64,000 nucleotides of DNA from Cytidiella melzeri (Eukaryota > Basidiomycota > Agaricomycetes > Polyporales > Irpicaceae), in NCBI GenBank assembly GCA_022592445.1, contig JABYQR010000007.1, forward strand, positions 274,343 to 338,342. Direction: 5' to 3'. Every line of letters begins with the position of its first letter. Position 1 is the first letter of the stretch. Below the pieces are notes generated by a model that was not told where the DNA came from, did no database searches, and was given only the letters and a program-made list of their open reading frames with translations. Position numbers and translations under genes: made by a program. Below, piece after piece: positions 11,367-22,085 of the stretch.

Positions 11367-12072
11367 TGCGTACATGGTGGTGATATGGGGGCAGCCGCCG
11401 TGTCGGGGAAGAAGCGGATGGCGTTTTGGAATAGCATGGTTTCTGCATTTTTCATGGTCAACTTATAATTCAACATTGGAGCGCGTTGGACGGACAACCA
11501 TAGAGTCGCGCTTAAGCATATGTGTATTAGTTTAGTAAACTGCTTTCGTTTGACTACTTACTTTAATCACTAGCATGTTCGCCCGTAGGGATGGATTGGA
11601 TTGGCTTTTGCACATTATGCTGGTGGGTGCTCACTGAGTGCTTTGAGAATCCCTGAATGCAAATTTTCCGTGGCGATGTACCTTCGACGTGACCACATCT
11701 AACAAACAATTCCCATGATAATTCCGAGTGGGTACGGCGGATGCGATCGGGCGGGAGGTACCGACATTTGGATCGAGACCGACGGGTCGGGACAACGACC
11801 GCCGTGTATGATCGCGCAGGTGCGGGAAGCGGGAGCAACGGTAGCTCTTGTACAATCACGATCGTTCGAGTACTGCCTCTACCACCACCGCCCACAGAGA
11901 CACATGAGCACGATGATACCCTCGCGGAAACAAATAGCGTACCGTACGTTGCCTCCGCGAGCACAAACAGCTGCAACGCCTCGAAAATGCTTAAATGGTG
12001 AGCCCCCTCCTGCGGAATTACTATCTTACTCGCTATTCCCACCCCGGTCAAAGAACATATCATTTCATCACT
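11367..12072. other. Intergenic region
   Basis: About 700 bp downstream of the reductase and upstream of the next gene. Long open frames exist on both strands near 11560-12510, but they have no family motif and overlap the better-supported plus-strand gene. Confidence 0.4.
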
Positions 12073-12711
12073 ATGCCTTCTTTCACCTCTTTTGCTGTTG
12101 CAAGCACCTCTCCGGCTGGTTCGGACTGTAAGTACCTTGCAGTGCACTTCGCATTCATCGTTACTCACTTTACTGTATTGACAGATCGCAATGCTGGTCA
12201 TCGTGATAATGAGCCCAAGGCTGGCCTTGGTCTCGAACTTCCCTCTGCAGTCCTCACCACCTCCCTCGGTTCTGAGAAGTTTGTAGGGCTCGGCATCTAC
12301 ATCGACTTCGAATCTTGGGATGGTGGCTTGGTCAGCCCCAAAATGACTAAGAGTGACATTGAGCCATCGAGGTTGCCGACGCTGGACGTTGACTCCTTCT
12401 CTAAGGTGGTGGATGAATGCCCTGGGGCGCCGATACTCTCTTACCAAGCGGTCTTCACTACTCCTACTGAGAGTATCGCGTCCAGACTCGACCTCCTCTG
12501 CCTTCTGCACGAGGATGGTTGCGAGTCTTGCAACTCGCCCTCTGCTCCATCGTCCTCAGGCATACTCCCACCCGTCATTCAACGCCACCTTGAGGAGGCT
12601 AAATTAAGCCAATCCAAGGCAGCTGGGCTGGGATTCAATCTGGAGGATTGGGCGGGGTGGTCGGGGATTGAGTCGGTGGTCGGCGCCGATAACGGTGTCG
12701 AAAAAGTCTAA
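12073..12711 (+). CDS. Hypothetical protein, 193 residues
   Basis: Two exons, 12073-12127 and 12185-12711, joined by a 57-bp intron with a good gtaagt donor and tgacag acceptor. The product starts MPSFTSFAVASTSPAGSD and has no transmembrane segment. It is acidic, with a moderately conserved-looking middle (VGLGIYIDFESWDGGL) and a run DLLCLLHEDGCESC. I do not recognise a family. The support is one long open exon, clean splicing and a plausible start; no partner genes help. It could be a lineage-specific cytosolic protein. Confidence 0.5.
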   Translation: MPSFTSFAVASTSPAGSDCKYLAVHFAFIVTHFTVLTDRNAGHRDNEPKAGLGLELPSAVLTTSLGSEKFVGLGIYIDFESWDGGLVSPKMTKSDIEPSRLPTLDVDSFSKVVDECPGAPILSYQAVFTTPTESIASRLDLLCLLHEDGCESCNSPSAPSSSGILPPVIQRHLEEAKLSQSKAAGLGFNLEDWAGWSGIESVVGADNGVEKV

Positions 12712-13314
12712 AGCAACGAGCTCTGCTTATTAGTCTTCTTAACACCCCTCAATATATTGCTGGCTGGTTTCAGCCACTGTCTGGGTCAATTAATACCATT
12801 CATTACCAACCCTTAAATGTCTAGAACGTCAGCGTGAACGGATGTAATCTTGAGGCGGCGGATCAAGATGATGCTTAACAGGATGTACGAAGGCACCTGC
12901 AACAATGTCGCTCCCTGAGATGCTGAACAGTAGACGCGAGGGGACTGCTCACCTCTACCACCAGAGTAATAGATGAATACATACCAAAAAGCGGCGAGAT
13001 ATGATTGAGATGATTATGACGGTGGCGTGGCATGAAGCAAAAATAGGTGAATATTCTCCGCTATAGCGAACCCACCAGTCCATCCATAACAGGATGTTAG
13101 ACACTGTCAAAGCAAGCTGCCTACAGCAGCCTAGGATCAGGCATGTCATGAACGTCCCGTTTGCTCGGACATTTCCACATGCTCATCTCCCTCCGTTGCA
13201 ACTGCCTGCCATCCTCTCCCAGGCGTTGGACGGCCACGTATCCTGGCAAACCAATCTTGGAAGATCGCTATGGGTCCATAATCAAAACTCGAGTGAGGCG
13301 AAGATTCGAGAGAG
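12712..13314. other. Intergenic region, convergent
   Basis: About 600 bp between the stop of the 193-residue protein and the stop of the permease. Short frames only; nothing recognised. Confidence 0.5.
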
Positions 13315-15688
13315 TTACTCACTGACTATTATTGGTGTCTTATCTTGTGGTCCACTGTGCTGTGTCATGTAGTATATAGGTATACCTACAAGTACGAAAC
13401 CTGATGACAGTTTCAAAACGTAACAGCAACAACGGGGCTTAAAGAATATTCACCTAGCACTGCCAAGGCTTCTAATGGTGCAGCTATTATCGGCATTAAT
13501 AACAGGAACAGGCACACTGCACAGAATATTAGCGGCGTCGTGATCCATGTCTTGTATGGCCTGCGAAGACATTCAGTACAGCCTTCTACTGCCGTATGCC
13601 TCAAATTGTCTCACCGTTCAAGTAGCGGTTCCTTGACGCGGAGAATTACAAGGCCAAGGACCTGCAACGCAATACGACCCTGTGTCAGCCTTGATGAAAG
13701 TCGATTATTTCTTGCGCTTACCGTAAGAAAATAGAATGCCCAGGAAGCTGGCATGTGGAGGATTGATAGTCAGATGCCGGTGTGCGCGCCACATAAGATG
13801 GGCGTATTTACCAACGACAGCGAAATTGATAAGGCTCCTGAAACCACCACCGACCATGATGAATGTTATAGTTAGCGCCGCTTGCAGACACATGGCGTTC
13901 AACGGAGTCTTCAATCTTTTGTTGTGACGACCGAAGAGAGCAGGCAGGTAGCCGTCTTTTCCAGCGAGGTATATAAGTCGAGCTGACGTAAAGAAGGATC
14001 CTGATGACGGCAGATTCGCATTATTTCGTGCGTTATAAGCAGTCATTACTGGACACAGCATTATCATAACTAACCGTTCAAGGCACCAAAACAGGAGAAG
14101 GCGACCATCCCTGCGAAGATGATTCCGCCAATTCGACCGAATATGGCGCGGCCAAAGTCAAGTGCTACCGTATTACTCGAACCGACTGTGGCCTGAACAA
14201 GTCATCGGTAAGTATCGATTCAGTGATGTAAATGAGACCCTTGCCTTATCCAACACCACGAAATACGCAAGATTCGCGAGGAGAAACAATGCCTATGCGT
14301 CTATTAGCAACAACTCCAATGAAGAATAGCTGTCGCATACAGTGACAATAGCCATACTGGCGTGTATGGCCCTCGGAATGTTTTTCGTTGCGTTCTTCAT
14401 CTCTCCGCCAACATAATTAGCCTGATCCCAGCCGTCAAATGCCCATAGACCGGAATATAATGCGAGCGCGTATTCGGATGGGCTATGACTTGAATCTTCG
14501 AACAGAGGCTCTGTGAGAGATGTTGATGCATGGCCCCTTACTAGTTGCACGAGACCAATTATTGTGATTGAGAGCTTGAGGTAGAATAGAATAAGTACGA
14601 TTCTAGGACAGGGTAGGAGCCAACTCGTACCAAAGCAATGATCTTGAGGTATTGTAGTATGTAAGCGTTCACAAGTTCTTGATTAACATGACTGCACGCT
14701 TTACCTTGACTGCTGTGAACACCACAGCTGTTCGAGTACCAAGGGTTGGTGTTGCAACACAGATAGCACTGACAACTAAAACTGCTGCAGTCGCAGTGAT
14801 TTTTATTGCCCACTGTGGTATGTCGTCCGGTGACGCAGATTCAGTAGTCGTGTGCCACATCAGACGATTTAGATATTCCGCGAAGATAAGGCTGATCACA
14901 GCATTTCCACCTAGATATATTTTATCCTTTGAACCCAGCTATAATCAATGAAGGGGTGCGTACCTGGCTTCAATGCTGAAATGGCTGTCCAGGCGAACAG
15001 ATATGATACGAGAGGGCCATAAGAATAATGAAGATACGCCTGCGCTCCTCCATTGACTGGTATCGAGGATCCTAGTTCTGCAAAACTACTGGCACCTGTC
15101 CAGCCGAGCAGCCCTGCTACCAGCCATACAGCCAGACTTGCACCTACACTGTGGGTATTCGCAACCACTACTCCTGGTGAGGAACTGCAAAGCGAGGTCA
15201 ATAATCGAGATTGACAGAGATGTGAGTGGCACGTACAATATGCCTGACCCTATCTAACACATATGAATGAAAATGGTCAGAATGGGACCAGTCAAGTTTT
15301 GGTGCTCGTACCTGTAATCCTACACATAATGCGATGCCTTACATGACAGTAGCACATTGTCACCTAATATCTTTCAGGCAAAAGACATACACTCACCATT
15401 AACCAGTCCTATGTGTTTCTCTCTGGGTTCCGCCGCAACGCTCTCCGGTTCGCTAAGACTTGCACTTAGCGGTAGCAGATCGCTCTGGAAGTCAAAACCA
15501 GACACCGAGTATGCCCTGCCTCCTCCTGTCCTTGGTGCCTCAGCTAAGAGCGGGCCATCCGACATTTCAAGTGCGCGTAACGACTCGTCCGAGTCTTGCG
15601 AGTAACGTGCATCGTCATAGTCTTCGACATGTGGACTTTTTCCCGGAGAGCGAAGTGCGTCGTACACCGGTAACGGTGAGCTGCTCAT
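13315..15688 (-). CDS. APC-family amino-acid permease (LAT/methionine-permease type)
   Basis: Integral membrane amino-acid transporter of the APC superfamily, probably plasma membrane. The ATG is at 15688 and the stop at 13317-13315, with about ten introns. The first exon encodes a hydrophilic cytosolic N-terminus of about 100 residues rich in S/D/E. Membrane exons carry GWTGASSFAELGSSIPVNGG (TM3 region), LYSGLWAFDGWDQANYVGGE (family signature), FFTSARLIYLAGKDGYLP, and LFLLLMPIIAAP near the end. The last exon reads GIPIYYMT and a short polar tail, the usual ending of this family. The DGWDQANYV signature and the N-terminal extension match fungal methionine/L-type permeases more than the yeast AGP/GAP group. 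Substrate cannot be fixed from sequence. Confidence 0.85.
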
Positions 15689-16218
15689 GAAATGAAGTTT
15701 TGACTTGTTACTGTGGTCCGAGCGAGAGAATTGACACAAGAGACGAAGAAAATCAGAGGATAAGCGTTCGTGGCTACGGAATTCGAACCTGGTAAAGTCA
15801 TGAAACGTGAGCAGTGTTGTACGTGCCAAGCCGCGGCCACAGTTTCACAGAGAATAGGAGGCGTGAGACATTGATGCGCCAGGTTAGAAGAGTACTTGGC
15901 GCATCAATTCTGTATCGTATCCTCTGCAAACATTAAGTCGGTACCTCATTCGTGTGCACATTGAGCTTCCCGTGATGCAGTCGTCTCAAAGTCATATCAG
16001 TATTTCTTCCAAATACCCCATTTTGGAAACCTGGTTTACGATACTTTCGCCAATGGATGATAGCAAACCAATGTACAGCCCAATTTGTTCTCTTAAGACG
16101 AGTCCAGCGAAAATACATCTCACTGCTGTGAGTAGCCTAGGTTTGATGTAAATGTAGCGTGGTCAATATCCAACACCTGTCTCCGCACAAGCACGACGAA
16201 AGCCAACAATTGTGCACA
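15689..16218. other. Permease promoter region / MTR3 3' flank
   Basis: About 530 bp between two minus-strand genes. No additional gene seen. A B-box-like ggttcgaat on the minus strand near 15787 has no tRNA fold around it. Confidence 0.5.
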
Positions 16219-17321
16219 TCAAGCATTAGAGGGTGCTGCATATTCCAGCAAGGCATCTGCTACATGAAGGTGGATTTCTGTAGATACTTCCTGGCACGCC
16301 TCTAGGCACTATCCAACGACAACTATCGTCAGCATGGCGATCGTGAAGACATAATCTGAAGACGACATACCTGGATACTTTCTTGAGGACTCATCTTCCC
16401 ATTCTGCCACATGCTCGTGATTGTCCCGAGAGCGGGCATCCCTGCGTACACAAACGTCGCCCTTGCGCCGCTTGCCTCTTCGTCTGTCGGGTCTAGCCAG
16501 ATCTCATTACCCAACATGCACTGAGAGAGACAGATCAATACGGAGGAATACGCAACTTGGACATGAAACTACTGACTGCAGAACATGAGACTACAAGTCC
16601 AAGCATCTCTATCCCCGCGTCTGCAAGAGCAGCGCTGGCCGCGATAGACCCAGCCGCGATGCATCCTTCTATACCGTCATTTTCGATAATGTTGACAAAG
16701 ATGTCTATGCTCGACTTCGGCAAGAGCTCCAAGCGCACCGAAGAAAGCAAAGCTTGGTGTATCTGTGTAGCAATAGACCTATCTTCCGCATCCTACGAGT
16801 GTTGCTGATCAGCGAAATGTCAGCGGTAGAAAGCAGCCATTTGTTCCTCTTACTCGCATAGGCGCTCGCCTCCGTATACATGAGAAGGGTGTAAATTTGA
16901 CTTCAACGTTTAATCGTCCTTTCTCGTTGTATGTTGTGCTTTTCGATTGTCGCGGACCATATCTATCGCAGGTTCTGAGCTTTGAATGATAGACAGGAAG
17001 GAGAACAAAACCAACACTGCACATGCAATTTTGGTCTTCGCCGTCTCAATATAAGCAGAGCCGTTCGCTTGGTTTGTGAGACCAAGCTGCAAGTCTATAC
17101 CACGAAGAGAACATAAGGGCCAAAAACTAGTAGAACGCACGAAAATCTGCACATATAGGTCGAATATCCCGAGGCCCTCGTCCCGAGCGAGGCTGCCCTT
17201 CCTTCCACTGATTCGCGAACAGGAGTCCATCGGGGTCTTCCTCGTCCTCGTAGACAGGAGGAAAGCTCTCTTCTGGGCCATTGATCCGCCTACGGTCAAA
17301 GTTGCTTTGCCAATGAGACAT
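16219..17321 (-). CDS. MTR3: Exosome core subunit Mtr3 (RNase PH-like)
   Basis: Catalytically inactive RNase PH-fold subunit of the nine-subunit RNA exosome ring, nucleus and cytoplasm. The ATG at 17321 opens FDRRRINGPEESFPP, the usual Mtr3 N-terminus. Later exons contain TNQANGSAYIETAKTKIACA, YGPRQSKSTTYNEKGRLNVE, DGIEGCIAAGSIAASAALAD, EIWLDPTDEEASGA and the C-terminal helix VSTEIHLHVADALLEYA. These follow the order of the RNase PH domain. The stop is at 16221-16219. Several small introns; boundaries not all fixed. It shares a 124-bp divergent promoter with the NSRP1-like gene. Confidence 0.9.
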
Positions 17322-17445
17322 TTTACCACAGCTCAGAAGCTTGACCAGAGACTCAAGCAGTCAGTTAAAACTGGTAGCGAGTAGCGGGATTCCTAAAAAG
17401 GCAACCATATTGGGGAGGTGTTGAAGCTCGGGTTTTTCCGACACC
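17322..17445. promoter_or_regulatory. Short bidirectional promoter, MTR3 / NSRP1-like
   Basis: Only 124 bp separate the two divergent ATGs at 17321 (minus) and 17446 (plus), so 5' UTRs and core promoters of both genes must share this stretch. No TATA box is visible. Confidence 0.7.
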
Positions 17446-18725
17446 ATGAAGGTCTCCTTCTCTCTCGCCAAGTCCAAGGCCGCCGCCGCCTCCAAGCCAG
17501 TTGGCGACGCGCCCTCATTCAAGATACCTGTTGCTTTCGCGTCACTAGAAGATGACGAGCCTGTCGATGCAGCTGCAACCGCGAGCAGCAGCAGCTCCAC
17601 CAAGGCCTCGGCACCAGTTAACAAGCAGCTCATTGCGCAGAATGTCGGGATGTCGAAGGCGTTGAAGCGGAAGATTGAGGAAGAGAAAAAGGTCGATGCG
17701 ACGGTGTTTGAGTACGACGAGGTGTGGGACAAGATGCAGGAGGCAAAGTTGCGACAGAAGACGGCGAAGGAGGCAGATTCGAAGGAGAGAAAGGTGCGTC
17801 AGAAAATAGCGAGTGTGTTTGGACCTCCTCAATGTTCTCATGCATTTTCAACAGCCAAAATATATTAACGGACTGCTGACGTCTGCCGCTACTCGACGGC
17901 TGGATTACTTGAGAGCGGAGGAGAAGATGATCCAGCGAGAGCGAGAGATGGAGGGTGACGAGTTCAAGGACAAGGAGGCGTTCGTCACACAGGCTTACAA
18001 AGACCAGATGGCGGAACTTCGTAGAGCGGAAGAGGAAGAGAAGAAGCGAGAGGGTACGTGCCATGAGACGGTAGTGACTGTCAGATCTGTCTGACGTTAT
18101 TACAGAGGAGGAAAGGAAGAAGAAGAATGGGAATATGGGTACTGGGATGGCCCACTTCTACAAGAAACTCTTGGAAGAGTCCGAGCAGCAGCACGAAGAG
18201 ACAGTGGCTGCTACATCGGCGAAGCCTGTCATAGGACCTCAAGGCCCGGCGCCCAACTTAACTATCGTCAAACCGCCCGACTTCACTCCAATGTCCGACG
18301 CTGAAATGGCGCGAATAGCTCGGGAGCAAGGGAAGGAGGTGGAACTCAATGACGATAATCAAATTGTCGACAAACGCGAGCTTCTCTCCGCCGGGCTCAA
18401 CCTCTCTGCTCCCAATACGAGGAAGTTTGGGCTGCAAAAGCCAGGACAGACGACAGCAACCGAGGAGTCTGTTGCTGCCCACCGAGCTGTCGGGACGGCA
18501 GCTAGCCGGAGGGAGATCACCGAGCGACGTGCGAGAGAAGCTGAGAGGCAGATGGAGGAGGAACGTGAGCGTATACTCAAGGAAAGGGAGCTGCGGGAAC
18601 TCGAGAACATTAATAGGGTGGTGGCGAAGCGTAACACGGAAGAGTCTGTCCAGAGTGCAAAGGAACGCTACTTGGCTCGAAAACGGCGGAAGCTCGAGGA
18701 AGGAGAAAGCGCGGAACCAAGTTGA
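17446..18725 (+). CDS. NSRP1/CCDC55-like (DUF2040) splicing regulatory protein
   Basis: Nuclear, highly charged coiled-coil protein of the nuclear speckle splicing regulatory protein family. Three exons resolved: 17446-17793, 17855-18053 and 18106-18725, 388 residues. The family core is visible in order: VFEYDEVWDKMQEAK, then PKYINGLL with the ERE-rich helix REREMEGDEFKDKEAFVTQA and YKDQMAELRRAEEEEKKREE. The C-terminal third is a basic/acidic helix (EAERQMEEERERI, RYLARKRRKLEEGE) with a nuclear-signal-like ARKRRK. In animals the family influences splice-site choice; the fungal role is inferred from homology only. The neighbour MTR3 is also an RNA-processing gene and shares its promoter. Confidence 0.82.
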
Positions 18726-18867
18726 TAGAACGTCGTATGTACCCATGTGTTCTACTGTATTACTATTGCATAATTCTACTGTGTTGAGGGTATACTTGAA
18801 ACGAAGGGTGCTTTAGTTGTTAGGAAATTGCAAATGAGTCAGTGACGGAGGCCACAGTTAACGGTTA

Positions 18868-20101
18868 TTAGGCTGCAAGACAGCGTGCGTTCAGTCTCTT
18901 CTCTGAAAATGTGTTCGCAGCCCACACGTCGAAAGCTTTGAGGACAGCAAGTGCGGTAGGTCTCCGCTCAAAATCTTTGTGAAGCAACGGACGGGTGAAG
19001 GCAATCAGCTCGGGTACGTTGTAACCGGTCATCTAGACTGGCTTCAGTGAGAGTTCCCATAGTCAGCGGTATTGGGCACGCTCACCGCGCATGTCCTGAG
19101 AATCAAGACGCCGAGGCCCCATACGTCCGCCTTGTACGGGTCCGTACACTCCCCTCGCTCTGTTTCCGGGGGTGGATCGGTATTACGGAGCCTCTCGATA
19201 CGAGGATGAGGTATGCCCTCGTAGCGTCGGCAATTCTCAAAATCGATGTAAGCATAATGGTGGTTGTAGTCCGTCAGGAGGTTGCGGACGCTTATGTCAA
19301 GATGGGCCATGTGGTGGGAATGCATGAACACGATATGCTGTGAAAAAAGCTGAGGTTGAGCTGTTGAAGCAAATTTAGGGTGAGAACGAACTCGCTTACT
19401 TCTATGCATTGTCGTAAAGCGCCAAGAAAGCTACGGAGCGTGCACGGAACTTCAGCCACGAGCTGCGGCGACCATTCCTCCATGACGATGAAGACAAGAT
19501 TGTCCGCGGGAACCTCGATCAGATCATATATGGCTGCAAGAATGTGTTACTGTGGGTCCTGGTGAGACTATGGGGGTGCACGTACGTATTGTGTGATTCA
19601 TGGGATTTGCTCGTATGGGAGAACTAGACAGGTACCGTACCGCGGCATACTCTCTACTGTAGAGGTGAACGGCTTTGATCACGACCTTCCGTCCGGTTGG
19701 GCAGAACGTGCCACGGAACAAATTGTCAGGCTGCCAATGTAAAGGATGCCTCAGAATGCTACATAGGAAGCATTGGGTAGAGGACATGCACTGACCAGTC
19801 CGGCGTCCTTGCACAGTTCGTTCTCATCGGGTGCGCTGCATGCGCGAGCGTAGCCAGGGAGATCCTTTGTGACGTGTTGGCCTTGGTCGAGCAGACTGTC
19901 CCAGTAGTCCTGGTACCATTGTTTGACATCACGGCACGTGTCCAGACGGACTCGGCGAGCTTCGAGTAGATGGCGGTAAGCACACCAGTTGGGGGCCATG
20001 CGATAGTTGACATCTTCCTCGTCGAAAGAGGAGGTGGAGGACGAGGGAGACAAGGGGATGTGGCCGTCTCCGGTTGAGTAGGGATGGCGAGTGCTAGGCA
20101 T
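18868..20101 (-). CDS. Atypical protein-kinase-like protein (agaricomycete type)
   Basis: ATG at 20101, stop at 18870-18868, several introns. The protein-kinase fold is recognisable from GRKVVIKAVH (the beta-3 lysine), VFIVMEEW (hinge region), HLDISVRNLLTD (catalytic loop with Asp and Asn) and YIDFENC in place of the DFG motif. These are followed by YKADVWGLGVLILRTC (subdomain IX). The C-terminus ends HKDFERRPTALAVLKAF with the conserved Arg of subdomain XI. The N-terminus has a Ser-rich stretch and a conserved-looking WCAYRHLLEARR. DFG replaced by DFE suggests altered metal binding or a specialised substrate. Proteins of this shape are expanded in mushroom genomes. No neighbour gives a clue to its pathway. 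Confidence 0.72.
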
Positions 20102-20589
20102 GGGGACTGGGTGCGGTTGTATCTGCGTGAAGTGATAAGCATGGCGGCGCGAAGGGTGTTATATGTTGTCTGCGGAGGAGTGAACATTGATCTCGGATTA
20201 GGAAAGCGAGCTTTAGCAGCGACAGTGCGTGACAATTACCTCCAAGCGGACGAAAAGATTTCCTAGTGGACTGGAAATATGTAGTGTGCGACCATCGCAC
20301 TCGACCGTGTGCGTGGCCCTCGACAACTGAAAATCTTGCCTCAAAAGGAAACACGGGAGTGCATTCCGTCGCCGATTTTGGCTGAATAGCTCTCACCGTC
20401 GCAAGAGGCAGACCCGGAGTCCTCGGCGGGTTGCAGTGCCAGGAAACAAACATACGGTCAACTACGCGCAGCCTCAAACTCGTCGTACTACTTTCAAGCA
20501 TTGCCCAGCAAAAAATCATTATAAAGAGAGGCACGCTCGCACAGGCGCCCCAGCTAACCTCTTCAGCTTCGGCCAATCATCAGCGCCAC
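20102..20589. other. Divergent intergenic region
   Basis: 488 bp between the kinase-like gene (minus) and the RRM protein (plus). Promoter of both; no motif recognised. Confidence 0.5.
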
Positions 20590-21298
20590 ATGGAGGAAGG
20601 AGCAAAGTCAAAGAAAACACTCTTCGTCGGCAACATCGCAGACGACGTCGACGAGACTGTCTTGCTAGAGACGTTTGGCACATTTGGTACCCTCTTCACC
20701 GTCTCATTCCTCCCAAACACACGCTCACTCTACTGCCGTACTACAGGCGACGTTATAGAGGTTCAGATCCCTCCTGCCACAACCGACCCCAATCGGCAGA
20801 CCGGTCAGTTCGCTCCTAATCCAAAACCCATGTCCACATCAGCTGAAAACCAGTTGACAGAGGAAAGACACAAGGGCTACGGCTTCGTAACCTTCTCCTC
20901 ACCTGCTGACGCACAGGATGCCATCGACAACATGGACCTGAACGAACTCCGCGGAAAGGTCATCAAAGTCAACCTCGCCCGACCCACGAAAATCCCCGTG
21001 CAAGGCATGGGCAACAGAGCCGGTGAGCGTCGCACTACATTCCAATTCCAACCGTCACCTCACCCTGTTCTACCATGAAAACACAGTCTGGGAATCCGAA
21101 GAATGGCTCAAGGCGCATGCAAAACCTCTCGCACGCAGTGGAGGTACGTACGCCAGACAAGTTCATTCTGCGGCTCGGGCTCTAAACATGTATCCCATAG
21201 GTGCCGCGCTCCGAGGACAGCGAGAAGGCTCTGCAGACGCTGCGGATGGCACGGAACAAGCAGACGGTGAAGACGAGGGCAACGCCATGGAGGAGTAG
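20590..21298 (+). CDS. RRM protein resembling the RNA-binding domain of cyclophilin E (CYP33)
   Basis: Four exons resolved: 20590-20686, 20747-21022, 21087-21143 and 21201-21298, 175 residues. RNP2 is KTLFVGNIAD and RNP1 is KGYGFVTFSS, preceded by an insertion rich in N/P/Q. AIDNMDLNELRGKVIKVNLA follows. The block VWESEEWLKAHA after the RRM matches the linker seen after the RRM in metazoan PPIE. No cyclophilin domain follows: the protein ends in an acidic tail (EQADGEDEGNAMEE). It may associate with the spliceosome as PPIE does, but that is inference. Confidence 0.8.
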
Positions 21299-22085
21299 CT
21301 CGCACAATCCTACTATCCCCTCAGTCAATATGTCCACGCTGTTTGTCCTCCCTTGCCGCAGCATCTTTCGGTACCGCGCTGCGGTGAGCGCAGCGCCCTA
21401 CACGAGCATCATCTCCCGCGCAGTCAGGCCCATTTCATGATGTACAGTAACTCACGTCCGATGTCAGTCACCGGGAGGGTCCTCCGTAGTCTCGAGGCCT
21501 CGAGCTCTAATATATACCAAAACCTTGAACAAAACATTGGGTCGCGTTTTCAGTCGGAACTGATGGAGGAGGTAAGGCCGAGCTGCATCCACATTCATCA
21601 GCGCATCTTGGACCTCATGCTAATGTACCACACCGCCAACGTCACACCGTCGCCAGGAAGACGGAAAACAAAGTCAGAAAAGGGAACGAAGAGTCTCTCT
21701 ATCGTGGCTGTCGTCCTTCGATGCCCACTCGTCAATGAAAAGCCTCGCAGAGAGAAGGAGATGCGAACAAAGTCTACTCATAAACCTCGGGTCAACCACC
21801 GGAAAATTAGAATTTCGAATCGACGCCAGGTGCGCGATATTGAGGCGATGCCGTAACGACAGCTGCATCCTGCGCGTCGGTGTCAACCCTGGGCTTGATT
21901 ATCAAGAAAGTCAAAGGTCTGGCGCCACCTCACAACATGCTACATGCATACAATACAAGAGGTCATTAAATACCGTGTGTGTTCAATTTTTTTTTTCCTG
22001 CCAGGCGATACACATACCTCAACCGTCTACCGAGGATCGTACGAGTTCCAAGCCGCAGTCGGCGGTTCAGTCAATGCAGAGTCAT
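21299..22085. other. Convergent intergenic region
   Basis: About 790 bp between the RRM gene and GYP7. Open frames are present on both strands, but none shows a domain or good splice context. A T-run lies near 21988-21998. Confidence 0.45.

Noticed and set aside
11563..12510. 315-codon minus-strand frame opposite the 193-residue gene
   Set aside because: No domain, Cys/Arg/Ser-rich composition typical of an antisense frame, and poor start.
15779..15860. tRNA gene suggested by a B-box-like ggttcgaatt
   Set aside because: No A box at proper spacing and no cloverleaf stems.
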